From Limnanthes douglasii subsp. nivea (lineage: Eukaryota; Streptophyta; Magnoliopsida; Brassicales; Limnanthaceae), in NCBI GenBank assembly GCA_036936605.1, contig JAUPFV010000002.1, forward strand, positions 319,440,893 through 319,504,892: 64,000 nucleotides of DNA, written 5' to 3'. Below are positions 20,919 through 31,275 of this stretch, one piece after another. Position 1 is the stretch's first letter. Every line of letters starts with the position of its first letter. Both the position numbers and the translations under genes were made by a program. The notes beneath the pieces are model-generated. The model had not been told where the DNA came from. It made no database searches and was given only the letters and a program-made list of their open reading frames with translations.

Positions 20919-23825
20919 ATGAATAGCGAAGCGGCGATAGAGAGAGACGGTAGAGAAGTCGTCCGAGCCGCCACTGGGTCGGAAGGCACAGGAGTTCCCG
21001 GTCGGGAGTGGAACGACGGTCGGGATAAGCGGTCGACTTTGATTATGACCCGAAAGCAGCTCCTTGAGGACATTGCCCGGTTAGAAGAGGAGCGGGAGCG
21101 GGCACTAGACGAGAAAAGGACTCGAGAAGGGAAGGGCAAAGAGCCCGCCCTGGACGATCGGGGAGCAGCCGGTCGCGGCCAAGTTTCGCGGGTGGAGGTC
21201 CGACCTGTCAGGTACTACCGAGATTCTCCCCCCGACGACGAAGAGGCCGTCAAGACTCGTCGGAACCCAGACAGCCGTCGGGCCATGACGTCGGGCTATC
21301 CCACAGACGATTTGTCAGGCGAGGAATACCTGCGCCGGGAGAGAGTCCAACGAACGCAAAAGAGTCGATCCCGACGCATTCGAGGGTCCAGGGCAGATCC
21401 CTCGCAGTACAAAAAGGACGGCACCAACAAGCCGACCCCTGTATCCTTTGAAAAGGAAGGAACGCACGTCGCCAGCCGCGGACAGCGGGACATGTTGCCA
21501 CCAATCCCTTGGCAACCAACGAACAGCCAGAACCATGGATACCGAACGAGTAGCCAGTTCATCAGCCCCAGAGCCGAGGGACTCTATGGAATTAGGACCG
21601 AAGGTCTTGGAGGAGGAGCTTTCGAGCTCGGAGTCAACTGGAGGGCCTCCCCGTTATCCGATGAGATATTAGCGGGACCACTCCCGAGGCGTTTCGACAT
21701 TTCGAAACTAGAAAAATACGACGGGAAAACGGATCCGGACAACCATTTGGAAGCCTTCAAGAACTTCATGCTGAGTTTCGACAACGATGACAAACTCTTA
21801 TGTAGGGCCTTTTCTATGACATTCAAAGATAGGGCTTCTAAATGGTACAACCGTTTGCCGCAGGGTTGCATCCGGAACTTTGGGACTTTCTGGGCGATAT
21901 TTAGGCAGCACTTCGTGGGAAGTAAGAGTTTCCGTGCTAATGGAGACACTATTATGAACTGTCGACAGAAGCTAAGGGAGAGCCTAAAAAACTATACCAG
22001 GCGGTTCATTGACGCAAAGACCGATCTGGACCATTGTGAAGAGAATGTGGCCCTAACGGCGTTTCGATTAGGCCTGCTCCCGGGGCCAATGAAGCAAGCA
22101 GTCACGAAGAAGCAGGCGTTCACTTTTTCTGCATTATTGGCGCAAATAGAAAAGCAGATACTGATCGAAGAAACGGAAGCTTCCGAGGTGGCGGCACAGA
22201 TCCAACAGAGCGCCCAAGCATCGGTCGTGATAAAGCAGGGTTCCCGACCAGACCATGCTAGGTCAGCCCAACCGATTAGCACGATACCCCCGAGCATACC
22301 ATCGGTAACTAAATCTCCCACCCCGTCCGGTCTTAGGCCAAAACAAAATGGGCAAGCAACTTCTCGACCCATGTCCAACAAATGGATACGACCTGCCTAC
22401 TTTGCGGACCTCACGGAGTGCGTGTCGTCAATCTACGAAAAGACCAAGAGGAGCGGGATGTACCGAAAGCCTTTTCCTATCCCGACGCCTCGGGAGCAAA
22501 TGAATAACCGCTATTGTCGTTACCACGAGGACGTCGGCCATGACACGAAGGATTGCATAGCCTTAAAGAAGGAAATACAGATGCTCATTGAGCATGGGAA
22601 CCTGTTAGAGTATGTCAAGAAGGCCCAACTTGCCACGACCTCTAAGGAAGTGGTTATCATACCGAAACCAGAGACGACCATGGCAATTTCGGAAGTTACC
22701 GATCATTTCGACATTTCAATTGAATACCTCGATCCTGAGGCCAACCGCAATATCATCGGGGTCATTGAGGAGGAGGCGGGAGAAAGCGCCAATGTTGTGC
22801 TCAGTCTCTGTGAAATGTTTGAGTCATTGGTAGTCGTCGGGGGAGGATCCACGATGGGAACCACGCGTGCATCCGGGGAGGGGCGAGTTGTCGACCGATC
22901 CTCTCACATGGGGAACCGAGCTTGCTTCCAAACCAGACGTACCCTTTCCCCAACCCTGCACCGCGACGACCCGGGGGCTAACCACAGCGATATCGGAGCT
23001 GTTGATGAAAAAATTGACCGATCCTCTGACATGGGAAACCGAACTTGCTTCCAAACCAGACGTACCCTTTCCCCAACTCTGCACCGCGACGACCCGGCGG
23101 CTAACCACAACGATATCAGAGTTGTTGATGAAAAAATTGACGGACACATTGGTAAGGTGCAGGGCCTGCGCGATCTTTTCGAATCCTTGACCATCTTCGG
23201 GGGGGATTCGATGGCAGGGATAACGCATTCTTCCAGGAAAAGACACATCGTCAACTTGACCACCCAGCTGGAAGCCAGAACTTGCTTCCAAACCAGAAGT
23301 GCCCCCTCGCCAATTCTGCATTTCGATGATGATGATATGAGGGACTTAGCCGGGCCTCTTGAGGATGCTATAGTGATCGGGGCAGCGATCGCGGGAGAAG
23401 AGGTTCGGCGAATTTTGATAGATACCGGTAGCTCGGCCAATATCATTTTCGCTTCAACCTTTGCCAAGTTCCGAACTCGGCCAGTAATTGAGCGATCTGA
23501 CCGTACCATCGTCGGGTTTACAGGAACGGCGGCCGATGTTGTCGGAGAATTCGAGGGTGTGGTACAATTAGGCCGCGGCCCGTTTAAAAAGGAGGTCACG
23601 GTTCTGTTTATAGTAGTTGATGCGCCGGCCTCGCACAATGCTATTCTGGGACGATCTTGGATATCGCGCATGCATGCGGTGACTTCTACAATTCATCAGT
23701 GTGTGAAGTATGTGGTTGGAAACAACATCGGAGTAGTGCGAAGCAGCCAGAAAACGGCCCGGGAATGTTACCGAGCTGCGTTGGCACACAAGAAAGACCA
23801 AGAAATGTTCCCATCCCAAGCATAG
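20919..23825 (+). CDS. gag-pro: Tat gag-protease
   Basis: The first ATG after the primer site opens a 968-residue frame that ends at the UAG at 23823-23825. It starts with a charged region rich in Arg/Glu, likely coiled in part (LLEDIARLEEERERALDEK). The gag domain is at about residues 255-395 (PRRFDISKLEKYDGKTDPDN, FVGSKSFRANGDTIM). A knuckle-like CRYHEDVGHDTKDC lies near residue 532. A linker with a 41-residue tandem duplication follows (about 660-740). The aspartic protease is near residue 833 (ILIDTGSSANIIF, catalytic DTG) with the later AILGRSWI motif. Gag forms the particle and protease cuts the polyprotein. The frame is intact. The pol frame downstream is in the same phase, so Gag-Pol would be made only by reading through the stop. 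Confidence 0.95.
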   Translation: MNSEAAIERDGREVVRAATGSEGTGVPGREWNDGRDKRSTLIMTRKQLLEDIARLEEERERALDEKRTREGKGKEPALDDRGAAGRGQVSRVEVRPVRYYRDSPPDDEEAVKTRRNPDSRRAMTSGYPTDDLSGEEYLRRERVQRTQKSRSRRIRGSRADPSQYKKDGTNKPTPVSFEKEGTHVASRGQRDMLPPIPWQPTNSQNHGYRTSSQFISPRAEGLYGIRTEGLGGGAFELGVNWRASPLSDEILAGPLPRRFDISKLEKYDGKTDPDNHLEAFKNFMLSFDNDDKLLCRAFSMTFKDRASKWYNRLPQGCIRNFGTFWAIFRQHFVGSKSFRANGDTIMNCRQKLRESLKNYTRRFIDAKTDLDHCEENVALTAFRLGLLPGPMKQAVTKKQAFTFSALLAQIEKQILIEETEASEVAAQIQQSAQASVVIKQGSRPDHARSAQPISTIPPSIPSVTKSPTPSGLRPKQNGQATSRPMSNKWIRPAYFADLTECVSSIYEKTKRSGMYRKPFPIPTPREQMNNRYCRYHEDVGHDTKDCIALKKEIQMLIEHGNLLEYVKKAQLATTSKEVVIIPKPETTMAISEVTDHFDISIEYLDPEANRNIIGVIEEEAGESANVVLSLCEMFESLVVVGGGSTMGTTRASGEGRVVDRSSHMGNRACFQTRRTLSPTLHRDDPGANHSDIGAVDEKIDRSSDMGNRTCFQTRRTLSPTLHRDDPAANHNDIRVVDEKIDGHIGKVQGLRDLFESLTIFGGDSMAGITHSSRKRHIVNLTTQLEARTCFQTRSAPSPILHFDDDDMRDLAGPLEDAIVIGAAIAGEEVRRILIDTGSSANIIFASTFAKFRTRPVIERSDRTIVGFTGTAADVVGEFEGVVQLGRGPFKKEVTVLFIVVDAPASHNAILGRSWISRMHAVTSTIHQCVKYVVGNNIGVVRSSQKTARECYRAALAHKKDQEMFPSQA
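22896..23141 (+). repeat. Two tandem 123-bp copies inside the gag-protease linker
   Basis: 22896-23018 and 23019-23141 are near-identical and in frame, each coding 41 residues with the core GNRxCFQTRRTLSPTLHRDD. A third, diverged version (ARTCFQTRSAPSPILHFDDDD) follows near 23280-23335, after a repeat of the preceding MFESLVVVGGGSTMG-like segment (LFESLTIFGGDSMAG), which suggests an older, larger duplication as well. Confidence 0.93.
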
Positions 23826-23831
23826 CAATTA
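23823..23831 (+). promoter_or_regulatory. Probable stop-codon readthrough signal between gag-pro and pol
   Basis: UAG CAA UUA follows the codons for S-Q-A and fits UAG-CAR-YYA, the readthrough context defined in tobacco mosaic virus. The phase is kept on both sides, and the pol frame has no ATG in its first 80 or more bases (the first frame-opening candidate is only a GTG). Both facts favour readthrough over re-initiation. A chance nonsense mutation cannot be excluded from one copy. Confidence 0.65.
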
Positions 23832-26800
23832 AGGGGGAACTCCCCTGGATCGCAGCCGGTGGACGACCCTCGGGAGGCCCCAAGCCTGTTAACAACAGAT
23901 GAAGAATGTGAGCTGCATCATTTTGCTACTGGGAAATGTCTGCGGGTCGGGATGAACATTTTACCGACCCTAAGGGAACAGATGCTGGCTTTGCTCCGGG
24001 AGAATCTTGACTTATTTGCCTGGTGCTCCGGGGACGTTACGGGAGTGCCAGAATCATTTGCAATTCATAAGTTGACCATAAACAGGAATGTTAGACCAAT
24101 AATTCAGAAGCGTCGAGTTTTTTCTCCCGAGAAAGCGGAGGTAATTCTGCGGGAAGTCGAAAGGATGACCGGCGTCGGACATATTGTGGAAGCACAGTAC
24201 CCCTTGTGGATATCTAACCCCGTTCTTGTCAAAAAGAAAAGCGGGAAATGGAGGATGTGTGTAGATTTTACCGACCTCAATCGAGCGTGCCCAAAGGACC
24301 CTTTCCCAATGCCAAGGATCGATCAACTGGTGGACTCGACATCGGGTAACAAACTACTGTCTTTTATGGACGCCTATGCCGGTTACAATCAAATTAAGCT
24401 ACACCCAGCGGACCAGGAGAATACCACATTCATCACGGGTCGAGGGCTATACTGCTACAAAGTAATGCCCTTCGGACTAAAGAATGCGGGCGCGACATAC
24501 CAAAGACTGGTTAACCGAACTTTCGAAGATCAGATCGGGAGAAACATGGAGGTTTACATTGACGACATGTTGGTTAAAAGTGGGACTGATGAGGACCACC
24601 TTGCTGACCTCAGAGAGGCTTTTGATAACTTACGAAGGGTAAACCTTAAGCTAAACCCAGAGAAGTGTTCTTTTGGTGTCCGATCAGGGAAGTTTTTGGG
24701 ATTCCTCGTCAGCGAGAAGGGCATCGAAGCCGACCCTATCCAACTCCGAGCCCTAGCCGACATGACTCCTCCTCGGAGTGTAAAAGAAGTTCAGATATTG
24801 ACTGGGCGATTGGCCGCGCTAAATCGTTTCATCTCTCGATCATCTGATAAATGCGCTCCGTTTTTTCAGGTCCTGCGACAGGTGAGAAATTTCGTTTGGA
24901 CTGATGAGTGTGACAAGGCATTTTTGGGGATCAAGGAGTACCTATCGTCCCCGAACCGCCTGACCAAACCCGCTGCGGGCGAAACCCTGTTCCTCTACAT
25001 TGCGGTTACAGATTATGCGGTCAGTGCAGCCCTGATCAGCGAATCAGGGCCGGCTCCGACAACAGTATACTATGTAAGTAAAAGTCTGCTTGATGCCAAA
25101 ACTCAGTACTTGAAGCTGTAAAAAATGGCGTTGGCTCTGGTAACGGCTGCGAGGAAAATGCGCCCGTACTTCCAAGCGCACTGCATTGTCGTCCGCACAT
25201 CATTTCCACTAAAATACGTTTTTCAACGACCAGACATGTCCGGGAGAATAGCCAAGTGGTCAGTAGAGTTAGGGGATTTTGACATTGAATTTGAGCCCCG
25301 AACAGCGATCAAGGGCCAGGCCTTGGCCGATTTTTTGGTCGAATTTCACTCCGAGCGGCCCGAACAGGAAACATCTTCGCCAGAGGTAACAGAGGGCGAA
25401 TGGACCATCCGCACCGATGGAGGATCCAATGTTAGTGGTTGTGGGGCGGGAGTTCAAATTATCACCCCTTCGGGTTTGAGCATGTTCCAGGCCATCCATT
25501 TTGGCTTTCACACATCGAACAATGAGGCTGAATACGAAGCAGCTTTGACAGGATTACGGTTGGCACAAGTGTGCGGGGCAAGACAAGTACGCCTCGTAAG
25601 CGACTCCCAACTTTTGATAAACCAAGCCTCGGGGAGTGCGGAGGCTCGGAAAGAACACCTAGTGCAGTACTTAGCGACATTGAGAATTCTGGCTGCCTCC
25701 TTCGACAAAATCGCATACGAGCATGTCCCCCGAAGCGAAAACATGACAGCAGACTCTTTGGCGACCGTGTCTTGCTCTACCAGTTATCCTTGGGTAATAG
25801 AGCAGGAAAGTCCGTCCATTATAAAACGACATGAGCTTGATAACCGACCCGAAATCGCGTGCCAGATCTCTTCAGTGGCGAATTCAGACTGGCGGCGGGA
25901 TATCATCGCGTTTTTAGCTGAAGGTTGGCTCCCCGACGATACCGCCTCGGCACGAAAATTACGCAACAAGGCACGGGGATACGTTATTTTGGGGGATGTC
26001 CTGTACAAAAAGTCCTTTAGCCGACCTCTACTTCGATGTTTAGGCTTCAATGAATCCCAAGTAATTTTGTCCGAACTACACGATGGGGAGGGCGCGACGC
26101 ACTGCGGATACAAGGCTTTGATTAGAAGAATTTTTCTCGCGGGTTTCTATTGGCCGACCATAACGACAGACGCAAAACTCATAGTGAAAACTTGTGATAC
26201 GTGTCAAAGGTTTGGGAACGCGATCAATATTCCCGCAACTCATCTAGAATCTATATCCGAAGGATTGCCCTTCGACCGATGGGGAATCGACCTCGTCGGA
26301 CCATTACCCATGGCGTCGGGAGGAAGGCAAACGATCGTCGTCGCGGTCGATTATTTCTCAAAATGGATCGAAGCTGAGCCCCTATCTGCCACAAAAACCA
26401 AGGATATTATCAAATTCATCTGGGCAAACATTTGTTGTAGATTTGGAGTGCCGCAGCGGTTAACTATGGACAACGGACCGCAGTTTGATAGTGCGGAAAT
26501 GAAGGCGTTCTGCACCGTGCATAATATCCGACAATGTTTCTCTGCTCCTTTTCACCCGCAAGCGAACGGCCAGGTCGAGGTCACAAATCGAACCATTCTG
26601 GATGGCCTCAGAAAGAATCTCGAGGGAAAAGCCGGCAAATGGCCCGACTACCTGCAGGAAGTATTGTGGGCTTACCGAACAACACCCCGCACGGCAACCC
26701 AGGAATCACCTTTTGCCTTGGTTTATGGCATGGACGCGGTCACCCCTGCGGAATCCATTTTTCCTTCTTTCAGGGTCGGAACTTATCAAGCGGAGACGAA

Positions 26801-27125
26801 TGACGACAACCGACGGCTAAAGCTCGACCTTATTGACTAGAAGCGCCACCGCGCCCATTTAAACTCTTTACATTACCAGACTTTGATGAGAAGCCGGTAT
26901 GCCTCCAAGGTCCGTCGTCGGGAGTTTAAGGTTGGTGATAAGGTTCTGCGATGGGTGTTTCTACACACAAAGGACAAGAGCCTCGGGAAACTCGCACCAA
27001 ACTGGGAGGGACCCTATGAAATAGTCGAGAAAATCAGGAGCGGGACGTACCGCCTACAGAACCGGCTCGGACAACTCCTAAGGTTACCATGGAATATCGA
27101 GCATTTGAAATTATATCTAGAATAG
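23826..27125 (+). pseudogene. pol: Tat pol: RT, RNase H, aRNH, integrase; two nonsense codons
   Basis: One phase runs from the UAG to the terminal TAG at 27123-27125, interrupted by TAA at 25119-25121 and TAG at 26838-26840. RT keeps WRMCVDFTDLNRACPKD, FMDAYAGYNQI, MPFGLKNAGATYQRLVN and the catalytic YIDDMLVKS (about 24556). The first RNase H spans the TAA (KSLLDAKTQYLKLxKMALALV). The archaeal-type RNase H follows: IRTDGGSNVSGCGAG, NNEAEYEAALTG, LVSDSQLL. Integrase has the zinc motif (ELHDGEGATHCG...CDTCQ), GIDLVGPLP, MDNGPQF and NGQVEVTNR for the DDE triad, then a GPYEIVEKIRSGTYRLQN module at the C-terminus. The TAA probably came from GAA and the TAG from GAG, one change each. Pol would copy and integrate the element; this copy probably needs help in trans. 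Confidence 0.93.
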
Positions 27126-27360
27126 TTTGTAATTTATTGTGTATTTCGCGTTATTTTTTGTTTTAGTCCAAGTTTGTAATGATCGGGGGTGCACTCTTTC
27201 CTACCTTGGTGGCGCGAGGAGGTTTTAATGAGGCATCGGTCAAAACCCGACCCGCATTATTGATAATAAAAAAACTCTGCCTTTAAAAAAAAAAAATCAA
27301 CTCATTATGGTTTTGGACAGCTGACGAGCTGGACATCGTCATTTCTATTGATGTAAATTG
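27126..27360 (+). other. Post-pol untranslated stretch
   Basis: This lies between the pol stop and the tandem array. It includes GGGGGTGCACTCTTTCCTACC and TGGTGGCGC; the related sequence in the old Tat copy (CGGTGGTATACTCTTTCATACC, about 38445) is at the same place, so the segment is conserved in the lineage. No frame is seen. Confidence 0.5.
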
Positions 27361-27370
27361 ATCTTCAGAA

Positions 27371-27850
27371 CCTGAAACGGGTTTTTCGGTTTTTACCGAT
27401 CCACATTTTGATTTTTCCAACCTTTTGGGAAAATTTTCGATGATAAATCGATCTCCAGAACCTTAAACGGGTTTTTCGGTTTTTACCGATCCACATTTTG
27501 ATTTTTCCGACCTTTTGGGAAAATTTTCGATGATAAATCGATCTCCAGAACCTTAAACGGGTTTTTCGGTTTTTACCGATCCACATTTTGATTTTTCCGA
27601 CCTTTTGGGAAAATTTTCGATGATAAATCGATCTCCAGAACCTTAAACGGGTTTTTCGGTTTTTACCGATCCACATTTTGATTTTTCCGACCTTTTGGGA
27701 AAATTTTCGATGATAAATCGATCCCCAGAACCTTAAAAGGGTTTTTCGGTTTTTACCGATCCACATTTTGATTTTTCCGACCTTTTGGGAAAATTTTCGA
27801 TAATAAATCGATTTCCAAAACCTTAAAGGAGTTTCTCGGTTTTACCGATC
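27371..27850 (+). repeat. Tandem array, 90-bp unit, about 5.3 copies
   Basis: GTTTTTCGGT recurs at 27381, 27471, 27561, 27651 and 27741, exactly 90 bp apart, and a weaker copy follows at about 27831. Inner units are almost identical; the outer ones are more diverged. Each unit contains the self-complementary words GAAAATTTTC and ATCGAT. Because 90 is a multiple of 3, one minus-strand frame stays open across the array, but its repeated peptide is most likely a by-product. Confidence 0.95.
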
Positions 27851-28062
27851 AGAATTTTGGTTTTTCCAACGAAAAATTATGATGAGAAAAACGGTTCACC
27901 AAGCAAATTAAATATAATTGAGTCACATGGGGCCCCATGACCCCCAAAGAAATAAAAGCAAGCAAGAGTTCAAGTGGCGCAACACAAAATACAGGGGGAT
28001 ATATGGCCCCCGCAGATTAACAGAAATTTTAAAAAAAAAACTACAAAAGGGGAGGAGAACGG

Positions 28063-30754
28063 TCACTGGTCCTCATCTTCATCCGCATCATCATTATTCT
28101 CTTCATCATCAGCATCGTCGGACTCCTCCACTACAATTCCCTCGGGGCGATCTTTTTCCGGCACGTCAAGCCATAGCGATCCGAGGCAAAGGTCCGGGTA
28201 CCGGTTATGGAGTGACAGAACGTATGCGGCCTTGGCATCTGCGGTTTCTTTGTCCGACCATCGTCTACATCGATCGAGGAAGGCAACGTTCGAGGACTTT
28301 AACTTTTGAACCTCCAAGGACAGAGCTGAGGCGCGGTCTTCCGCGGCTTTCCTCGCCGTCTCCGAGGCACTCACCGCGTCCTCCGCAGTTTTCTGCGCCG
28401 ACTCCATCGCCTGTTTTGCTGTTTCCGCGGCCGTCTTCGCTTCGGTAGCCAGTCTTTCAGCCTCAGCAATCCGACCTTCCGCCACCACCAGAGCCTCTTC
28501 GGCAGTCTTCGCCTGCGCGATGAGACTGGAAATCTTTGCCTCCGCTGCGGATAACTTCTTGCCAAGCCCCCTAGCCCGGCGCTCTTTCAAGGCCGCCGGT
28601 ACCAGCAAGCTGTACAGCGACAACGCCAGTCCATCCGTGCTCCGAAGCGGAAAAGGGTGCGGGCTGCCCATCGTCGTCAGCACCGGGAATTTGGGGCCGC
28701 TCGACGACGAAGCGTCAGGGTCTACAGCCTCCGGGGCCTCAGTGTCGTCCGGGACGGAGATAACGTCGACTGTAGCCTGATCCCCGCCTTCAACGTGATC
28801 CAAGAGGACAGGCCTTGGAGCAACCACCTCTGCGCGAACTGCCACCCGATCCTCTTCCACAGCTTTGGCCTTCTTTGGCTTGGACCCCCCCGGCTCTGCA
28901 CGGGTCTTCCTCTTCTGCACCACCGTCGGATTTTAGCTCGCCTCTGATCGTTCCGCATCCGGCACCGCCGTCCTGGTCGGGTCACACTCTGCCTCGGTTC
29001 TAGCCTCCGGTTCCCCCCCTTCGTCATCTGATTTTGGGCGTTTGCTGGGCGCCTTATTGCGTTTGGGAAGGTACAGTATGTACCCGGGACGACCGGTGCG
29101 GGCCATCACTTCGTCTAAGCTTGGAGGTGTCCGCAGTTGTTCGATAGAAAGAGCCTCGGATGAGCACCGCCAAAGGTTGCTCATGAACAGGTTCTTATCC
29201 ATGAAAGTGCGATGCATGCCCCGACCCCAATTCCTGCGGGCATAGTTTTTCAGCACCTCGAACGTGTCCTCCGCGGCTTTCGAATGGTCCTTCTTCACCC
29301 CCTGCAGCCAGTCCTTTGACACTACACAAAGATCACACAAGGTAAAAAAAAAAAAAAAAATTATTGGAAAAGGCAGTACCATCATGGACCCAGGTCCGCA
29401 GCAGTTGCCTCGGGTTCTCCTTGGTGTATGGAAGCCCGTTCTCCCAGCACCCGCTCAAGAATACAAACCGGTGTTTCCACCCCTTGTCCCCCTCTAAAAA
29501 GTCATTGACAATTTTCCATTTATTGCCAAGAGAGGAATAGAAGAATGGTGACTTCGGGGATTTCGACAGACCCGACATTGCGATATACTCCTCCATCGGC
29601 ATAGCTCGACTGGAAAGGCGGGAAGCCATGATGCAGGACATCAGGGTGTACCACGCATTGGGCGTCAGCTGCGACGGGCAGATTTGAAGGGTGCGGAAAT
29701 AGAGTGCAATCTCGGGGTCCAAAGGAAAGCGCAGACCCCAGTTGAATAAATCAGTGAACACCACGATCTCTCTGGGCCTGACATGAACGGGTGTCTCTCC
29801 CGGGGTCGGGAATCGAACAGTAACACACTCAGGGATCCCCCAGCGGATCAGCATCTCACCATGATCGGACTCAGGGAAGTAGAGGTACTTCCCCTCGAAG
29901 AGAGAAACCACATCCCTGGTCAGAAGCCAGCTGAAGTACTTGGTTGAAATAACAGCTTCAACCGCCTCGGGCAAGGGATCATCCTGGTTATTAGCCGCGT
30001 GGCCAGCTGCGGCAACACAAACTCCCGCGGGAGCAACATCTATTTCCGACTCTCCAGCCTCGTGGGTCGGAACTTGGCTAGAGCTGCGGGCGGCAGCAGC
30101 GTCTGTTTCAGACGACCGAACCCGGGAAGAAGAAGCATCAGCAGCAGCGTTTGTTTCAGACGGCCGGACCCGGGAAGAAGAAGCATCGGCAGCACCGCGA
30201 GCCATGGCCCTATGAGCCTCCTCCACCTGCTCAGGTGTTAGCTGCATTTTGGGCAGACCTAAAAAAGTGACCGCAGTGTTAATACCGGTCCGAATCCCTC
30301 TAATCGAGGGCGTAAGTTGAACCATTTCGGGACTATTACCTCCTTCCGAGTACTTGGGTAATTCGTCTTCTCCCATAGTTAAAAAGGTGGATTTACGGGC
30401 ACGTCGGGGTACAAGCAAGTTTGTGAAAAATTGGGTCGGATTTCCCGGACGGACTACCGGGGAATGAGAAGAACTGTCGCTAGAGGAAAGGACGATGGGC
30501 TCTGGTGATAGACTAGCTTCGGGAGTTGAAGAAGCGTGAAGATCGGAAACAAGGAAAACTTCTGCGGGAACCGGGGTGGCGAGAACATGATCGTGAGGAA
30601 GTGGAGCGGGAACAAAAGGTTTGGAGTTGGACCCCCAGATCAGACCAGCACGTCGGTATTCCTCTGCTCTATCACCAATACTAGACCACTGTTCGAAACT
30701 CCACTCAGATCCTTTCTTCTTGGTTGGTTTTTTCTGTGAGCGTCCGGGTTTCAT
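28063..30754 (-). CDS. Antisense gene of the Tat element (gypsy-type putative transposon protein), one intron, one in-frame stop
   Basis: Proposed start is the ATG at 30754-30752 (MKPGRSQKKP), below a TATA box; a further in-frame ATG at 30904 lies upstream of that box and is unlikely. Exon 1 is 30754-29380, exon 2 is 29321-28063. The intron (29379-29322, 58 nt) is GT-AG with a T-rich tract, and joining gives ...TWVHDVSKDWLQ. The central domain (VVFTDLFNWGLRFPLDPEIALYF, then CPSQLTPNAWYTLMSC) resembles the Pfam family Transposase_28 (putative gypsy-type transposon), to my knowledge. The C-terminal half has an Ala/Glu/Lys heptad region (KLSAAEAKISSLIAQAKTAE onward, about 100 residues), probably a coiled coil, and an acidic tail. 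A TAA at 28935-28933 interrupts exon 2, apparently a nonsense mutation as the frame continues. Function is unknown. Similar antisense genes occur in other Tat elements such as Grande. Confidence 0.75.
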
Positions 30755-30867
30755 ACAACAAGAACCAGAGCAAGGAAGGGTCGGGCGAGTTCTTTCTCTC
30801 TCTAGAAATGTTCTGACAGCGTTTTCTCTCTCTAAAAAGCCTCTGAGAGACACTGAGGGCTTTGGGG

Positions 30868-30875
30868 TATTTATA
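30868..30875 (-). promoter_or_regulatory. TATA box for the antisense gene
   Basis: The minus strand reads CCCTATAAATACCCC here, about 115 bases upstream of the ATG at 30754, leaving room for a transcript start near 30840 and an 85-base leader rich in CTCTCAGAG and AGAGAGAGAAA. It is separate from the LTR promoter. Confidence 0.6.
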
Positions 30876-30904
30876 GGGAGGCTTGAAAGATCGGGGGATA
30901 TCAA

Positions 30905-31260
30905 TCGACGGAAACACAGCGGGAAGACGAAGAGTCACCTTGGGAGCTTAGCCTGACAAGGAAATGGCCTATTAGCCCATAACACGTGTCGACTTGGGTC
31001 TGACGAGACCTGATGTAAGCACTCACCACAAGCACAGCGTAGAAGTGGGCCATCGCTACCAAGGTCAGTAAGAAGGCTAGGCCCATCAGGAAAGGCTTAG
31101 GATTAAAAGCCCACAGAACCAGAAGACGAGGCGCGGGAAGGTGTCCGAAGAAACAACCCCGAGCATCGGGAAGTCGAAACCGACAAGATCTGAATTCTGT
31201 GATAAGGTCGGATGATCGGCGATAGCTCTTTCGTAAGTCTCCGCTCCTGAAAGTTCCCGA
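30905..31260. other. Region between the antisense gene and the 3' LTR
   Basis: This holds no convincing gene; an open minus-strand frame at 30901-31407 runs into the LTR and is not supported by any domain. It is likely upstream regulatory DNA of the antisense gene. Confidence 0.45.
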
Positions 31261-31275
31261 AGACTGGGGGGCTAC
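31261..31275 (+). other. Polypurine tract of the Tat element
   Basis: AGACTGGGGGGCTAC directly precedes the 3' LTR start TGATGAGG. The G-rich core is the expected plus-strand primer. Confidence 0.75.

Noticed and set aside
22904..23671. 255-codon minus-strand open frame opposite gag-protease
   Set aside because: Shadow of the GC-rich coding strand; the repeated peptide mirrors the 123-bp duplication and no domain is present.
27365..27766. Minus-strand open frame with a repeated 30-residue peptide
   Set aside because: It follows from a 90-bp tandem unit, a multiple of 3, that happens to lack stops; there is no start context or domain.
28882..28935. A second 51-nt intron in the antisense gene that would remove the TAA
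   Set aside because: GT and AG are available but 51 nt is below the usual plant minimum and no pyrimidine tract precedes the AG; a nonsense mutation is simpler.
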